Shown: piece after piece, positions 63,411-64,000 of the stretch
Position numbering within the stretch: the stretch's first letter is position 1
How the letters are laid out: each line of letters opens with the position of its first letter
Origin: Sympetrum striolatum
Taxonomy: Eukaryota; Arthropoda; Insecta; Odonata; Libellulidae
Length of the DNA: 64,000 nucleotides
Direction of reading: 5' to 3'
Assembly: GCA_947579665.1 (NCBI GenBank)
Contig: OX388341.1
Location: 25,677,147 to 25,741,146, forward strand
Made by a program: the position numbers and the translations under genes
The notes under the pieces: generated by a model
The model's input: the letters and a program-made list of their open reading frames with translations, nothing else
Told to the model about the DNA's origin: nothing
Databases searched by the model: none

Positions 63411-64000
63411 AGACCATCTCGGTCAATAGATTTTGCATTGGAGCGACTTAAGAAAGAGAGCTTACGAGATAACACCGCGAGGCACGGCCGTTCAAGATCA
63501 ACCATTTATCGCTGAGCACACAAAACCTCGCAAAGCGAGAAACCTTGAGAAAATATAACGGCGGGCGAATTTTCGGTCAGCAAACGACTTAATGATTAAA
63601 GCCTCCATCCCACCGCAGGCACACTATCCGGAAACGCGATTCCTAAATTAATTCGGCCGCAAAGAGCAACTTCCATTAGGCGTTCCAGAGAAATAACCCT
63701 CGAGTCCTCAGGTAATTGACCCAGTGTCGAGGAATCGAGACGCTTTTGCGACCAATAAAGACAGCCGATGTCGAGTGGATGGGAACGCGTCCTTATTCCC
63801 AGAGGGATATCGCGTGTCTGCGCAATGTTAGGCGGCGGCGGCAATGAATCTTAATCCCGCGGAGTAGATGGCAGGCCTTAATAATGCCGCGGCACGCGAG
63901 AAATTCCTTCGAATCATGTCCCGGTCGCTCCGAAGGAAGCGGCCGCGAGGGACGCCGTATTTTCATAGAGATGCGAGGGAATGGGGGAAAAAGGAATAAC
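63411..64000. other. GC-rich island at the window end
   Basis: GC rises to the end of the window, with CpG-rich sequence and GCGGCCGC near 63940. No exon is recognised, including the expected next CELF exon. Confidence 0.5.

Larger units (their letters stand above)
2959..64000 (+). other. Giant intron of the CELF/Bruno gene (runs off the right end)
   Basis: The intron starts with the consensus donor GTAAGT at 2959. The next family exon should begin in phase 0 with Met-Asn-Arg-Pro-Ile-Gln. I looked through the rest of the window for it and did not find it, so at least 61 kb is intronic unless an unrecognised exon is present. No reading frame in this stretch resembles a known protein domain. 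The intron is a mosaic of AT-rich sequence and GC-richer islands, with a few small transposon relics and one excellent recursive splice site candidate near 60370. Confidence 0.8.

Overview
This is animal genomic DNA, and almost all of it is the inside of one very large intron. The only protein-coding sequence I can defend is an 83-base exon at 2876-2958 (+). It encodes the RNP1-containing middle of RRM1 of a CELF/Bruno-type RNA-binding protein and resembles the CELF3-6 / Drosophila bru-3 branch rather than CELF1/2. It has a correct AG acceptor and a perfect GTAAGT donor. The next conserved exon of this family, which should encode a peptide like MNRPIQVKPAD, was not found downstream, so the intron probably runs past the end of the window and is longer than 61 kb. 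The intron size, AT-rich composition, Tc1/mariner-type MITEs, a LINE-like tail of TAGATG repeats and the bru-3-like residues suggest an arthropod, probably an insect with a large genome. I cannot name the species.

Layout: bases 1-2875 are upstream intron and 2876-2958 is the exon. The rest is intron in which AT-rich, feature-poor stretches alternate with about 30 islands of 0.3-2 kb that are richer in GC. Many islands are strongly strand-asymmetric: some C/T-rich on the + strand (e.g. 7030-7440, 19040-19280, 28500-29110), others G/A-rich (e.g. 30290-30740, 43440-44130, 60480-60900). The islands carry many short open frames full of Ser, Pro, Leu and Arg with no recognisable domain, and I regard these as chance.

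The most notable signal is a sequence at 60343-60375 that looks like a recursive splice site (ratchet point, or zero-length exon). A CTAAT branch-like motif and a pyrimidine tract lead to TTTGCAG, which is followed immediately by GTGAGT. It lies on the same strand as the exon, 57.4 kb downstream of its donor, where such a site would let the intron be removed in steps.

Mobile and structural elements: two 75/77-identical 77-bp MITEs (11151-11227, 27248-27324) flanked by TA; three long foldback elements (11334-11445, 35347-35512, about 36907-37117) whose centres share a core resembling the hammerhead ribozyme core (CTGANGA, stem II, GAAA, very short stem III, GTA or GTC); a tRNA-derived SINE-like sequence on the minus strand (about 21155-21257); a LINE-like 3' tail (about 26960-27027); short tandem repeats; and strong G-quadruplex candidates on the sense strand. 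There are no rRNA or tRNA genes, no CRISPR arrays and no prokaryotic features.
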